DNA from: Lewinellaceae bacterium
GTDB lineage: Bacteria; Bacteroidota; Bacteroidia; Chitinophagales; Saprospiraceae
Length of the DNA: 64,000 nucleotides
Reading direction: 5' to 3'
NCBI GenBank assembly: GCA_020636375.1
Contig: JACJXZ010000004.1
Coordinates: 372,001 to 436,000, forward strand
Positions 27,117 to 36,276 of the stretch are shown piece after piece. Under the pieces are notes generated by a model, which saw nothing but the letters and a program-made list of their open reading frames with translations, searched no databases and had not been told where the DNA came from. Positions within the stretch are counted from its first letter, which is position 1, and each line of letters starts with the position of its first letter. A program made the translations under genes and the position numbers.

Positions 27117-27222
27117 TTCGTGCATTGGTGTATTCGTGCATTGGTGCATTGGTGAAGGAGCAGTGGCTACGGACTGGCCTGCCAGGCGAATACACGAATG
27201 CACAAAAGCACTAATACACGAA
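27117..27222. repeat. Palindromic spacer built from repeated words inside the KOR-Rnf cluster
   Basis: The left arm consists of iterated cattggtg/tattcgtg words (27117-27153), the right arm of their complements (cgaatacacgaatgcac, 27186-27202, and ctaatacacgaa, 27211-27222); about 80 percent of positions can pair. It could fold into a large RNA hairpin between korB and the next gene. Confidence 0.6.
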
Positions 27223-27237
27223 ATTCACTCATTCGAA

Positions 27238-29865
27238 ATGAACAACAAGGATTCCGAAAGAGAAACGATAACCGGTTTTTTTCAGGATGACGCCTTCGGC
27301 ATACCGGGATTCCTGCAAAGAAGCGCCCCGCCGGGCGAGGTGCTTTCATTTGAGAAGGCGGATGCCGTTTCTCTGCCTCGAATGCCGGAAGTGCCGGAAG
27401 CTGCCGAACCGGAGAGGAAGGGGTACTGGCGGACCCTCCGCGCTTTCTTCCGTACCGGAAAAGGGGGCGGTATCCCCCGCGAACAGGGCCGCCAGCCGGT
27501 TTTCCCTGCTCTTCTGGCGCCGTTTCAGGGCAAGGAGTATACGCAATATAATTTTCCTTGCTGGGTGAGCGATGCCGGGCCTGTTGACAAAGGAACGGAT
27601 GCCGGCCCTGCTTTTTATACCTTGCAGGCCCTGTTGCAACGCGCTGTGCAAGCCATTGCCCCCCAGGAAGGCCAGGCAAAAATCCTGAAGGATAACCTGC
27701 TGCGCCTGGAGGCGGCTATTCGCGATAAAGTCAGTTTTGCCGATGCGGCTTTTAAAGCCGCTCCCGTGTTTGAAGAGGCCCTGGCTGAACTCGAGGCGGG
27801 CCTTTCGGTTAAAGGAGAAGAGGGAAAAGCCTTTTCTGAGGATCTGATCCGGCTGAAAAGGGCCCTGCCGCCAACCGGCGTCCTGATCTCCTTCTCCCCG
27901 CAGGCGCCGCTTCACCTCCTGGCTACGGTGATCCAGCGGAAGTTGCTGGCCAGCCGCCGGCCGGTTCGGGCGGAGATAGCCCGCCTGTCCAACCAACTGA
28001 AAGACATCCTGGCCGTGGAGCGGGAAAAGAACCCGGAATCCCACTCGGCGGAGCATCTTCACTCGGCGCTGGATTTCGCCGATACCTTTCTCAATTTTGA
28101 GGAACTGTCATCCGTTCTGCCGTCCGGAGGTTCCGAGGCCATGCCTGAGGAACGCCACCACCGCATCGAACTGATCCTGGAAACCCTGGGCCAGGCGGAA
28201 AGCCTGCTCTTTTCCCGGGACGCCTGGCTGGTAGCCGGCGAAGGGCAGCCCATCCTGAGCGAGAAGGACTGGAAGGCCGGTTTTCCGGGAATTGAGGTCC
28301 TCCGGGCACCGGCAGGCACGCTGTCGGCCACCGCTGCGGAAATCTTCGAAGAGGAGATGGGCAAAGCCGCCCGGGCCTTTGCTGCCCTCCGCATCGGCCA
28401 ACTGGAGGTGAATAACCAGTATTTTCCGGAGTTGCATAGCGACTTTTTCGCCCATTTCGACTGGCGCAGCTTCGATGAGGACGAATGGGCGGCCTGTGCG
28501 CCGGTGCTGCTCCTTTCGGATGCCGATCAACTGCTGGAACAGGAGTTCAATGCCTTCTCCCGGCAACTGGCTGCCGGCCTCCCCGTCAAATATCTTGTCA
28601 TCAAAGGGCAGGAAAGGGATAACCGGGACAGCTCCGGGCTGGCTTTCCGCCGCGAACCAGGCGCGCTGGCCATCGCTCATCGCAATACTTTCGTGCTGCA
28701 ATCTTCCGTCATTCGCCCGGCCTATCTCCACGGCGGCTTTGAGAAAGGGCTGGATAGCCCTTCGCCGGCACTGTTTTACCTGCTATCTGCCCAGCCCCAA
28801 CCCGATTGCTCTACCGAGCCGAGCTTGTGGGCAAGCGCTGCGGTGGAAGGGCGTGAATTTCCCGGCTTCATTTTCGACAGCCAAAAAGGGCCAAAGTGGG
28901 GAAGCCGCTTCGATATCCACGAAAATCCGCAACCCGAGGCGGACTGGCCAGGCCATCAACTGGCCATCCTTGACGATAAGGGAAAGGAAGCCGCTCTGGA
29001 AATTCCCTTCACCTTTGCCGATTTTGCCGTCCTGGGCGGCCATTTTGCCGCTTATTTCCACATCGTGCCTCCGGAATACTGGACGGACAACCTGATCCCG
29101 CTTGCGGATTATCTCGGCCTGTCTGATAAGGACGCTTATACCAAAGTCCCCTTCATCTGGGTGGTAGATGCGGACAGCCGGCTGCAGCGGGCGGCGGTTG
29201 CCTGGCCCCTGGTGCTGGCTTGCCGGGAGCGGCTGGATTTCTGGCATTATCTCCAGGAAAACGCCGGCGTCCACAGTTTCCACGTCGAACAGGCTACGGA
29301 AACGCTGAAGCAGGAACTCCGGGAAGCCGCAGAAAAAAAGATCGCCGATTTGAAGGCGAGCCAGGAGGCGGCAGTGGAAAAGGCCCGGGAAGAGGCGGCG
29401 CGTACGGCTATGGAGCGCCTGGCTTCCGTGCTATTGGACCTGGATGTCGACGCCGTAGTCCCGGCCGGCCCGAAAAAGCCGGAAGCCCCGGCCCCCAAGC
29501 CCAAAGGCCAACCGGAGCCGGCAACCCGGCCGCCGGAACCTCCTTCAAAACCGGAAGCCGGCGCGGCGGCGGCCCCGAAAACGCCGGAAAAGGAAGAACC
29601 TGCGGAGGAGGGCCTGGGCGAAGCCTGGATCGAAACCCCGCTGTGTACTTCCTGCAACGAGTGCATTGACGCCAACAAAAATATTTTTCAATACAATGCC
29701 GACAAACAAGCCTTTGTGGCTAACCCCAGGGGCGGCCCCTTCGCCGATATCGTCCGGGCTGCCGAGAAATGCCCGGTGAAGATCATCCACCCCGGCGCAC
29801 CCCAGAATCCTGGAGAGGACAACCTGGCGGAGTGGGTGAAGCGGGCGGAACGGTATCAGGGGTGA
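27238..29865 (+). CDS. Large Fe-S protein with a degenerate PFOR thiamine domain (875 aa)
   Basis: Start set at ATG 27238; upstream in-frame codons lie in the palindromic spacer. About residues 60-400 are helical and of unknown type. About 400-700 resembles the C-terminal thiamine-diphosphate domain of pyruvate:ferredoxin oxidoreductases (GALAIAHRNTFVLQSS, DSPSPALFYLL, ENPQPEADW), but the GDG...N motif is gone: the matching place reads LLLSDADQLLEQ (about 421). Next come a coiled coil (about 680-730), a Pro/Ala/Glu linker (745-795) and a C-terminal [4Fe-4S] ferredoxin domain (CTSCNEC about 802, later CPVKIIHPG). The domain is shared with the 1278-aa protein of the same cluster. Probably a non-catalytic electron carrier or scaffold linking KorAB to Rnf; this role is inferred. 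Confidence 0.7.
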   Translation: MNNKDSERETITGFFQDDAFGIPGFLQRSAPPGEVLSFEKADAVSLPRMPEVPEAAEPERKGYWRTLRAFFRTGKGGGIPREQGRQPVFPALLAPFQGKEYTQYNFPCWVSDAGPVDKGTDAGPAFYTLQALLQRAVQAIAPQEGQAKILKDNLLRLEAAIRDKVSFADAAFKAAPVFEEALAELEAGLSVKGEEGKAFSEDLIRLKRALPPTGVLISFSPQAPLHLLATVIQRKLLASRRPVRAEIARLSNQLKDILAVEREKNPESHSAEHLHSALDFADTFLNFEELSSVLPSGGSEAMPEERHHRIELILETLGQAESLLFSRDAWLVAGEGQPILSEKDWKAGFPGIEVLRAPAGTLSATAAEIFEEEMGKAARAFAALRIGQLEVNNQYFPELHSDFFAHFDWRSFDEDEWAACAPVLLLSDADQLLEQEFNAFSRQLAAGLPVKYLVIKGQERDNRDSSGLAFRREPGALAIAHRNTFVLQSSVIRPAYLHGGFEKGLDSPSPALFYLLSAQPQPDCSTEPSLWASAAVEGREFPGFIFDSQKGPKWGSRFDIHENPQPEADWPGHQLAILDDKGKEAALEIPFTFADFAVLGGHFAAYFHIVPPEYWTDNLIPLADYLGLSDKDAYTKVPFIWVVDADSRLQRAAVAWPLVLACRERLDFWHYLQENAGVHSFHVEQATETLKQELREAAEKKIADLKASQEAAVEKAREEAARTAMERLASVLLDLDVDAVVPAGPKKPEAPAPKPKGQPEPATRPPEPPSKPEAGAAAAPKTPEKEEPAEEGLGEAWIETPLCTSCNECIDANKNIFQYNADKQAFVANPRGGPFADIVRAAEKCPVKIIHPGAPQNPGEDNLAEWVKRAERYQG

Positions 29866-29875
29866 GTGGGGGGGG

Positions 29876-29903
29876 GTAGGTGTTGAGGTGTTGAGGTGTA
29901 AGT
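29876..29903. repeat. Short tandem words (aggtgttg)
   Basis: About three iterations of aggtgttg directly after the 875-aa protein's stop. Same kind of low-complexity repeat as at 38114-38183 (its complement is aacacc...). Confidence 0.4.
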
Positions 29904-29932
29904 TTCGGGATTGAAAGAGAGATAAGTAATCC

Positions 29933-30054
29933 TTAAAAAATAACTTCACGGCCCTTAGTTGTAGTGAAGTGAAGCAGCCAGTCAGGGTTCCAGCGGGGTC
30001 AGGCTGCTGAACGAGCTACAACTAAGGGCCTCAAACAGTGAAGTTATTTTTTAA
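29933..30054. repeat. 122-bp strong palindrome between the 875-aa gene and rnfB
   Basis: Outer arms ttaaaaaataacttcac (29933-29949) and exact complement (30038-30054, 17 bp); inner arms ggcccttagttgtag (29950-29964) and exact complement (30016-30030, 15 bp); a 7-nt bulge on the right side only (30031-30037); a further agcagcc/ggctgct stem inside. As RNA it would end in a T-rich stretch, so it may attenuate transcription into rnfB; as DNA it looks like a MITE. Confidence 0.85.
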
Positions 30055-30084
30055 TCACTACTAAGTGGAAATAAATAAAATCCG

Positions 30085-30960
30085 ATGATTGCCGAAATCT
30101 TCATGGCGGTAGGAATATTAGCGGGCCTGGGGCTGTTGTTCGCCATCGTGCTGGCCGTGGCGTATAAGAAGCTGCGCGTGGAGGAAGACCCCCGGATCGA
30201 CGAGGTGGAAGAAATGCTTCCTCACGCCAACTGTGGCGCCTGCGGCGAGCCCGGCTGCCGCGTCTTTGCCGAGAAGGTGGTCGCCAACGAAGTGAAAATT
30301 TCGAAATGTACGGTCAGCTCCCAGGCCGCTATTGAACGCATTGCCGCCTATCTGGGCGTCGAGGCCGGCAAAGAGGAGAAGCGGGTGGCCCGGCTGCTGT
30401 GCGCCGGAGGCAGGAAGGAAGCCCACAGCCTGGCGGAATACGCCGGCACGCTGCGCACCTGCCGGGGTGAGGCCGTCGTAGCCGGCGGCCCCAAGGCCTG
30501 TGCCTGGGGATGCCTGGGATTGGGCGACTGCGTTGACGTTTGCGATTTCGATGCGCTGTACCTGAACGACGACGGCCTGCCGACGGTCATTCCCGATAAA
30601 TGTACGGCTTGTGGCGACTGCGTTGAGATTTGCCCCAAGAACCTCTTTGAACTGATGCCGGAAAGCCGGAAGCTCATCGTGCAGTGCAAGTCGCTGCTCG
30701 AAGGCAGCCTGGCAGAATCCAAATGCTCGGTAGCCTGTACGGCCTGCGGGCGCTGTGTTGCCGATGCGCCGGAAGGCCTGATCGAAATCCGGAGCAACCT
30801 GGCGGTGGTCAATTACGAGCTAAACCACCTGTCCAGCCCGGAAGCCACGCTCCGGTGCCCGACCAACGCCATCGTGTGGGTGGAGGGGCAGCAATTTGAA
30901 AAGCGCCCTACCGTTTGGCTGCCGCTGGGGCGGGTGGAGAAATATACCGAAGACATTTAA
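30085..30960 (+). CDS. rnfB: Rnf complex Fe-S subunit RnfB (291 aa)
   Basis: Takes electrons from reduced ferredoxin in the Rnf ion-translocating ferredoxin:NAD+ oxidoreductase. One N-terminal membrane helix (about 3-27) anchors it; the 4Fe-4S domain HANCGACGEPGCRVFAEK (about 49-66) follows, then CAWGCLGLGDCVDVC, CTACGDCVEICPKNLF and CSVACTACGRCVADAP bind further [4Fe-4S] clusters. Domain order and length match RnfB. It is separated from rnfC by the 1278-aa PFOR-like gene, which is not the usual B-C-D-G-E-A order. Confidence 0.93.
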   Translation: MIAEIFMAVGILAGLGLLFAIVLAVAYKKLRVEEDPRIDEVEEMLPHANCGACGEPGCRVFAEKVVANEVKISKCTVSSQAAIERIAAYLGVEAGKEEKRVARLLCAGGRKEAHSLAEYAGTLRTCRGEAVVAGGPKACAWGCLGLGDCVDVCDFDALYLNDDGLPTVIPDKCTACGDCVEICPKNLFELMPESRKLIVQCKSLLEGSLAESKCSVACTACGRCVADAPEGLIEIRSNLAVVNYELNHLSSPEATLRCPTNAIVWVEGQQFEKRPTVWLPLGRVEKYTEDI

Positions 30961-31054
30961 CCCTGTGCGCCGGACCGCAGCTGTCCGGCATTCGCCCCGG
31001 ATCGGGCTGATGTGGAAAGAAAAACAGACATCTGCAAAGAAGATAATACAGAAA

Positions 31055-34000
31055 ATGGATAAACCGGATAACATATTTGGCAAGGTTGTAGAAAGCACCG
31101 GAGCCGTACTGCTTCAGCAGTTGGAATCCGGCGTCAGCGAGGGCTATCTCTCGCCCTTCGGCGCCGAAACTCCCGATACCCTCAACCTTTTTGGGCGCAA
31201 GGCCTGCCACCGCAACAGTCCGGACTTGTCTTTCCTCGCTGGGTTGGCCAGCACGGGGCTGCGTGCCGGCGCCTTTCTTAGCGGCAGCCAGCTGGGCGCC
31301 AATTACAATCAACTGGCAGATTTCGTCCGCCAGAACCTGCCGGTGCTGGTGCATTATGCCGCCATGCCCGGGGACGGCAAGGCTCGGTTCCCGGCTATGG
31401 ACAATCTTAGCGGTGCCGCCCATGCCGGCTGCTTCCAACTCCTGGCTGCCAACCTCCAGGAACTCGTCGATCTCACGGCCATCGGCCACAAAGTGGCGGA
31501 GCTGATCCTTTTGCCGGGGATTTGTGTCGCCGATAATCCTTATGCCCGGCAGCAAGCCTCCGTGCCCGAAGCCGGCGCTCTGCGCCGGTTCCTGGGGGAG
31601 CCCGACAGCCAAATCCAGTGCCCGGTACCTGCCCAGCGCCTGCTCTTTGGCCAGAACCGGCGGCGGATACCGCAGTGGTATAACCCGGATATTCCCGCTA
31701 TGGCCGGCGCCCGCAGGGAACAGCTGGGGCTCCAGCTGGAAGGGGCTGCCCGCGAACGCTATTTCTACCGCCACCTGCCGGATATCATCCGCCTGGTGAT
31801 GGAAGAATACAGCCGGTTGTCCGGCCGTCAATATTCCGCTGTGAAAACAGCTGAAGCCGGACAGGCGGACTACCTTATCCTTACCCTGGGCGCTGCCTTC
31901 GAAACGGCCGCAGAGGCTGCCCGGCAGGCCCGCTCCCGGCATAAGATTAAAGTGGGCGCCGTTGGCCTGTCCGTTTTGCAGCCTTTCCCCCGGGAAGAAC
32001 TGGCCTCCTGGCTGTCCGGTAAAAAGGGCGTCGCCATTCTTGAATCTGCCGGCAGCTCTCCGTCAGGTTCCTCTGTCCTTTATCACGAAGTCAGCGCTGC
32101 TGCCCGGACCCTGGGCAGAAAAGCTCCGGAGTTGTATTCGGGCGCCTATGCCGGCCCGCTCTCCACAGAAGCCGTTGCCGCCGTTATCGGAAACATGCAA
32201 CGCAACGGCGCCCGGAAGGAGCGTTTCTTCATCGGCTTTGATTTCACCCGCTCTTCCACCGGCTTTCCTCAGCATGAGGTCATGCTGCAGGCCATCAGCC
32301 GGGAGTATCCGGATATTGAACAGGAAACGCTTCCTCTGTCCTCTGGCAGAAATGGTGCCAGGCCGGGAGGCGCTGTGCGCAGCCTGCCCTATGCCATCCG
32401 CCGGTATCAGGACCAGGGGCCGCCCTATTCCCGCCTTTCTCGTTTTTACCACAATACGGCCTGCTTTTATCAGCAAGGCATCCGCGCTGAATTGGTCGCC
32501 GACCCCTTCCAGGCCTTGCCGCTCGTTCCGGCGGCCACGGCCAATTTTTCCGGCCCGGCGGAAGGGAAACCTCAGCTGCCGGTTTTTCAGCCGCAAAATT
32601 GCACCGGCTGCGGTGCCTGTATGGCTTACTGCCCCCATTCGGCTATGCCGGGCGTTGCCATCAGCTTCCAGTCTATGGTGCGGGCGGGCATGAAGATTGC
32701 GGCGGCCCAGGGCACGCCCATCCCACAGTTGATGGGCATAGAGCGCAAACTGGTAAAAATAGCGGAGGGCCTCGTCCAGAAAGAAGGCGACAAGGTTGGA
32801 TGTATAGAGGACTTTCTGCCGGAAGCTTTCCGGCAACTCGCCAGCCAGTCTGGCATGGAAGGGGAGAAACTCGAGCGGGCGCAGGAAGGAATAGATATTT
32901 TGAACGGCATCGTCGGCCGGTTCCCCATTGCCGTTACCGAACCGTTCTTTCATCAGACAAAGCGGCGGGAAAAGGGTGCCGCTCAGTTTTTCTCCATTGC
33001 CATTGACCCGCACGCCTGCACCGGATGCGGCATCTGTATTGCCCTTTGTGAGGACGATGCCCTGCGGATGGCTGCCCCGGAAGCGGATTTGCTCCGGCAG
33101 ATGGGAAACAACCTGGAGCTGTGGGAGCAACTTCCGGACACGCCGGCTGACACCGTTAGTGCGCTGATCCGGGAACCGGACTACGATCCTTTTGCCGCGG
33201 CCATGCTGAGCCGCCACTTCTACCTGTCCCTCTCGGGCGGCTCTACCACCGAAGCCGGCGCCTCCGCCAAGACGGCCCTGCACTGGCTGACTGCCGTCCT
33301 GGAATCGGTAACGCAGCCGCGGGTAGAGCAGCAGGCCAAAGAACTGGAACAGCAGGTAGAAGAGTTGGCAAAAAACATCCATCAGCACCTGAGCAACGCA
33401 TTGCCCAAGCGCGATTTTCAACTCTCCGGCGATGCGCAGGCCGCCTTTGCCGAAGGCAAACTTCCTCTGGAGGATGTCATCCGGCAACTCGAGGCCGAAC
33501 CGCAGTCTCAGATTGTGGACGCCGCCTCGCTGCAGCGGAAGATCAACCTGTTGAACGATCTCAAGGCATTGCTCTGGGCGCTGCGGGAAGGGCCTACCGG
33601 CGGCGGCAGGTCACGGTACGGCGTCCTGCTTGCCAACCCCGAGGCCCTGCCCTGGGCCGATGATCACCCCTACAACGCTTTCACTACTCCGGTAATATGG
33701 CATTGGGACGGGTCGTCTCCGGAACGCCTGCTGGGCATTCTTGAGGGGCAGGCCCGCCATGCGCTCGACCAGGTCCGCCTGCTGCGCAGGTCTGCCCTGG
33801 AAGCCCGGAACAAATACCGCCCGGAACTGCACGACCTGGAGGTCGGGACCCTGGACTGGGCGGGGCTTAGCCCGGAAGAGAGATCGCTGCTCGCGCCCGT
33901 CCTGCTGGTGGGCGATGCCCGCCTGTTCTCGGAACAGGGCCGCACCGCCCTTCTGGAACTGCTGGCTTCCGGCTTTCCGGTAAAAGTGGTTGTGCTGGAT

Positions 34001-34891
34001 GACGGGGAGGTGCCGGCCGGCCCGGCCGCCGTTGCCCGGCTCGCCGCGGCACAGGCGGCGTGGATGTCTGCGCTGGCCTTACCACACACCTTCCTGCTCA
34101 AAGGCAGCCTGGCCGGCAACCCTGTCCTGTTCGACCGGCTGCGCGACGGGCTGCAGCGCCCCGGGCCCGCCCTTTTCCACCTGCTGGCACCCCGCCCGGA
34201 ATCTCACGCCGGCAAGCCGGCGGTTTGGCCGGCCTGGAGCAGCCTCGCTCTGCGGACGAGGGCTTTCCAGAGCCTCCTTTTTGACCCCGCCGGGGAGGGA
34301 GATTTTCTTTCCCGGAATATCGGCCTGGAACAGAATCCGCAGCCGGAAGCGGACTGGGTGGCTGCCACGCTGCATTTTGCAGAGGAGGGGCAAGAGCAAA
34401 AACAACCGTACGTACTGACCTATGCCGACTGGCTCTTCAGCCTAAGGGCCTGGCGGAATTACTTCCGCCCGCTGCAGCCGGAAGGGGAGAACCCGGTGCC
34501 GCTCGCCGAATATCTCACCCTGGATGAAAAAGGGCAGAAGGGGAAAACGCCCGCCATTTCCACCGTTGAGGAAGACGGCCGGTTGACGCAGTACGCGGCA
34601 GCCCCGGAAGTGGTAATGGCGGCCCGGCAGGCACTCCGCCAATGGAACAGCCTGCGCGAGCTCGCCGGCCTGCGCAGCCCCTTCCCGCAAAAAGAAAGGG
34701 AAACACTGGAGAAAGAGTTGACTCAAAAATACGAGAAGGAGATATCTGAACTCAAAGCCTCCTACGAAGCGCGGCTGCAGGAACAGGAGCAGGCGCTGAT
34801 GGAGCAGGTCCGGATAAAGCTGCGGGACAAATTGCTGGCGCTTTCCCGGAGAGGAGAGCCGCTGGCGGTATTACAAGAGGAAGACAAATAA
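31055..34891 (+). CDS. PFOR-like multidomain Fe-S protein without thiamine motif (1278 aa)
   Basis: Start set at ATG 31055, 95 bp after rnfB. The order follows pyruvate:ferredoxin oxidoreductase: a degenerate domain I (1-250; GAVLLQQLESGVSEGYLSPF), domain II (265-390; LILTLGAAFETAAEAARQ, VLQPFPREELASWL), a gamma-like part (FFIGFDFTRSSTGFPQHEVM), an insert-containing double ferredoxin domain (CTGCGACMAYC about 515; CTGCGICIALC about 653), then a thiamine-type domain (about 700-1180) and a C-terminal coiled coil. In the last domain the cofactor site is lost: LLVGDARLFSEQG (about 949) stands where GDG is expected, and no matching Asn segment follows. Eight cluster cysteines are intact. I infer an electron-transfer or docking subunit for Rnf. 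It ends 1 bp before rnfC. Confidence 0.75.
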   Translation: MDKPDNIFGKVVESTGAVLLQQLESGVSEGYLSPFGAETPDTLNLFGRKACHRNSPDLSFLAGLASTGLRAGAFLSGSQLGANYNQLADFVRQNLPVLVHYAAMPGDGKARFPAMDNLSGAAHAGCFQLLAANLQELVDLTAIGHKVAELILLPGICVADNPYARQQASVPEAGALRRFLGEPDSQIQCPVPAQRLLFGQNRRRIPQWYNPDIPAMAGARREQLGLQLEGAARERYFYRHLPDIIRLVMEEYSRLSGRQYSAVKTAEAGQADYLILTLGAAFETAAEAARQARSRHKIKVGAVGLSVLQPFPREELASWLSGKKGVAILESAGSSPSGSSVLYHEVSAAARTLGRKAPELYSGAYAGPLSTEAVAAVIGNMQRNGARKERFFIGFDFTRSSTGFPQHEVMLQAISREYPDIEQETLPLSSGRNGARPGGAVRSLPYAIRRYQDQGPPYSRLSRFYHNTACFYQQGIRAELVADPFQALPLVPAATANFSGPAEGKPQLPVFQPQNCTGCGACMAYCPHSAMPGVAISFQSMVRAGMKIAAAQGTPIPQLMGIERKLVKIAEGLVQKEGDKVGCIEDFLPEAFRQLASQSGMEGEKLERAQEGIDILNGIVGRFPIAVTEPFFHQTKRREKGAAQFFSIAIDPHACTGCGICIALCEDDALRMAAPEADLLRQMGNNLELWEQLPDTPADTVSALIREPDYDPFAAAMLSRHFYLSLSGGSTTEAGASAKTALHWLTAVLESVTQPRVEQQAKELEQQVEELAKNIHQHLSNALPKRDFQLSGDAQAAFAEGKLPLEDVIRQLEAEPQSQIVDAASLQRKINLLNDLKALLWALREGPTGGGRSRYGVLLANPEALPWADDHPYNAFTTPVIWHWDGSSPERLLGILEGQARHALDQVRLLRRSALEARNKYRPELHDLEVGTLDWAGLSPEERSLLAPVLLVGDARLFSEQGRTALLELLASGFPVKVVVLDDGEVPAGPAAVARLAAAQAAWMSALALPHTFLLKGSLAGNPVLFDRLRDGLQRPGPALFHLLAPRPESHAGKPAVWPAWSSLALRTRAFQSLLFDPAGEGDFLSRNIGLEQNPQPEADWVAATLHFAEEGQEQKQPYVLTYADWLFSLRAWRNYFRPLQPEGENPVPLAEYLTLDEKGQKGKTPAISTVEEDGRLTQYAAAPEVVMAARQALRQWNSLRELAGLRSPFPQKERETLEKELTQKYEKEISELKASYEARLQEQEQALMEQVRIKLRDKLLALSRRGEPLAVLQEEDK

Positions 34892-34892
34892 G

Positions 34893-36239
34893 ATGATCGG
34901 AACAGCTCAGAACGAACTCAAAGACAGGTTGCTTACTTTCCGGCACGGGGTACACCCGGAGGAATTCAAGGAGCTGTCGAACCACCAGCGGATCGAGCGG
35001 ATGCCCTTTGTGGAGGAATATATCCTTCCGCTGCTGCAACACATTGGGGCTCCTTCCAAACCGTTGGTACATAAAGGGCAGCGCGTGCGCCGGGGCGATA
35101 TGGTTGCCGAACCGGGATCCTTTGTTTCGGTGGCCCTGCACACTCCGGTAGATGGCACGGTGACGGATGTCGGCCTTTACGGCCATCCCAACGGGCAGAT
35201 GCTGCCTGCAATCCGCATCAAGGCGGACCCCTTTTCCACCCAGCAACTGGATCAGCCGCCGCAACGCCAGCCGGAAGAACTGAGCAAGGCCGAATTCATC
35301 GCGGCGATCCAGCAGGCGGGCATCGTCGGGCTGGGCGGGGCGGCCTTCCCGGCTCATGTGAAGTTCAACATCCCGGAAGATAAACCCTGCCGGCACCTGA
35401 TGCTCAACGGCTGTGAGTGCGAACCCTTCCTCACCTGCGACCACCGCGTGATGGTGGAATACGCGGAAGAACTGATCGACGGCACGCGCATCCTGCAGCG
35501 CTTCGTCCAGGCAGAGAAGGTGTCCATCGCCATCGAGGCCAACAAGCCGGATGCGGTGATCGCGCTGCGGGAGGCTTCTTCCAGGGCAGGTTTCCCGATG
35601 GAGGTGGTGCCGCTGAAAGTGAAATACCCGCAGGGCGCCGAAAAGATGATGATCAGCGCCATTCTCGGCGAAGAAGTTCCGGCGGGGAAATTGCCTATCG
35701 ACGTGGGCGTGCTGGTATCCAATGTCGGCACTATCGTCGCCCTTTCCCAGTACTTCCGGCAGTCGCAACCCCTGGTCGAACGGGTCATAACGGTGACGGG
35801 CACCGCCGTCCGCCGCCCGGCGAACGTGCTGGTGCCGCTGGGTACGCCTATGCGCGACCTGGTGGAGTTCTGCGGCGGCGTTACCGAAGCCGCTACGCGC
35901 ATCCTGCTGGGCGGCCCCATGATGGGCATCGTGCAGAAGAGCCTCGACACTCCGGTCGTCAAGGGTACTTCCGGCATTCTGGTGCTCACAGAGCGCGAAG
36001 TGCAGGATATCGACACCTTCAGCTGTATCCGCTGCGGGCGTTGCCTGGAAGCCTGCCCGCTCTTCCTCAACCCCGCCCGCCTCGGCCTGCTGGCCCGCAA
36101 AGGCCTGTGGGATGACATGGAAGATTATAATGCCCTCGACTGTTTTGAATGCGGTTCTTGTTCCTACGTATGCCCGTCCGGCATCCCGCTGGTGCAAAGC
36201 ATCAAAATAGGCAAGGCGATGATCAGAGAACGAAAATAA
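34893..36239 (+). CDS. rnfC: Rnf complex subunit RnfC (448 aa)
   Basis: Membrane-associated NADH-side subunit of Rnf. The N-terminal barrel-sandwich domain (LVHKGQRVRRGDMVAEPGSF, LHTPVDGTVTDVGLYGHPNG) leads to the complex I 51-kDa-like FMN/NADH domain (GIVGLGGAAFPAHVKFNIP, LNGCECEPFLTCDHRVM, YPQGAEKMMISAILG, LVSNVGTIVAL). Two C-terminal [4Fe-4S] motifs follow: CIRCGRCLEACPLFLNP (about 380) and CFECGSCSYVCPSGIP (about 419). The GTG/ATG choice is clear, since the ATG follows the previous stop by 1 bp, which implies coupled translation with the PFOR-like protein. Confidence 0.95.
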   Translation: MIGTAQNELKDRLLTFRHGVHPEEFKELSNHQRIERMPFVEEYILPLLQHIGAPSKPLVHKGQRVRRGDMVAEPGSFVSVALHTPVDGTVTDVGLYGHPNGQMLPAIRIKADPFSTQQLDQPPQRQPEELSKAEFIAAIQQAGIVGLGGAAFPAHVKFNIPEDKPCRHLMLNGCECEPFLTCDHRVMVEYAEELIDGTRILQRFVQAEKVSIAIEANKPDAVIALREASSRAGFPMEVVPLKVKYPQGAEKMMISAILGEEVPAGKLPIDVGVLVSNVGTIVALSQYFRQSQPLVERVITVTGTAVRRPANVLVPLGTPMRDLVEFCGGVTEAATRILLGGPMMGIVQKSLDTPVVKGTSGILVLTEREVQDIDTFSCIRCGRCLEACPLFLNPARLGLLARKGLWDDMEDYNALDCFECGSCSYVCPSGIPLVQSIKIGKAMIRERK

Positions 36240-36276
36240 ACCGGAGGTCCCACATTGATGTGGGGCCTGTAAAAAT

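Noticed and set aside
29933..30054. Integron attC site
   Set aside because: It is a bulged palindrome, but RYYYAAC and GTTRRRY core sites are lacking, no integrase or cassette array is present, and the A/T-rich outer arms do not fit.
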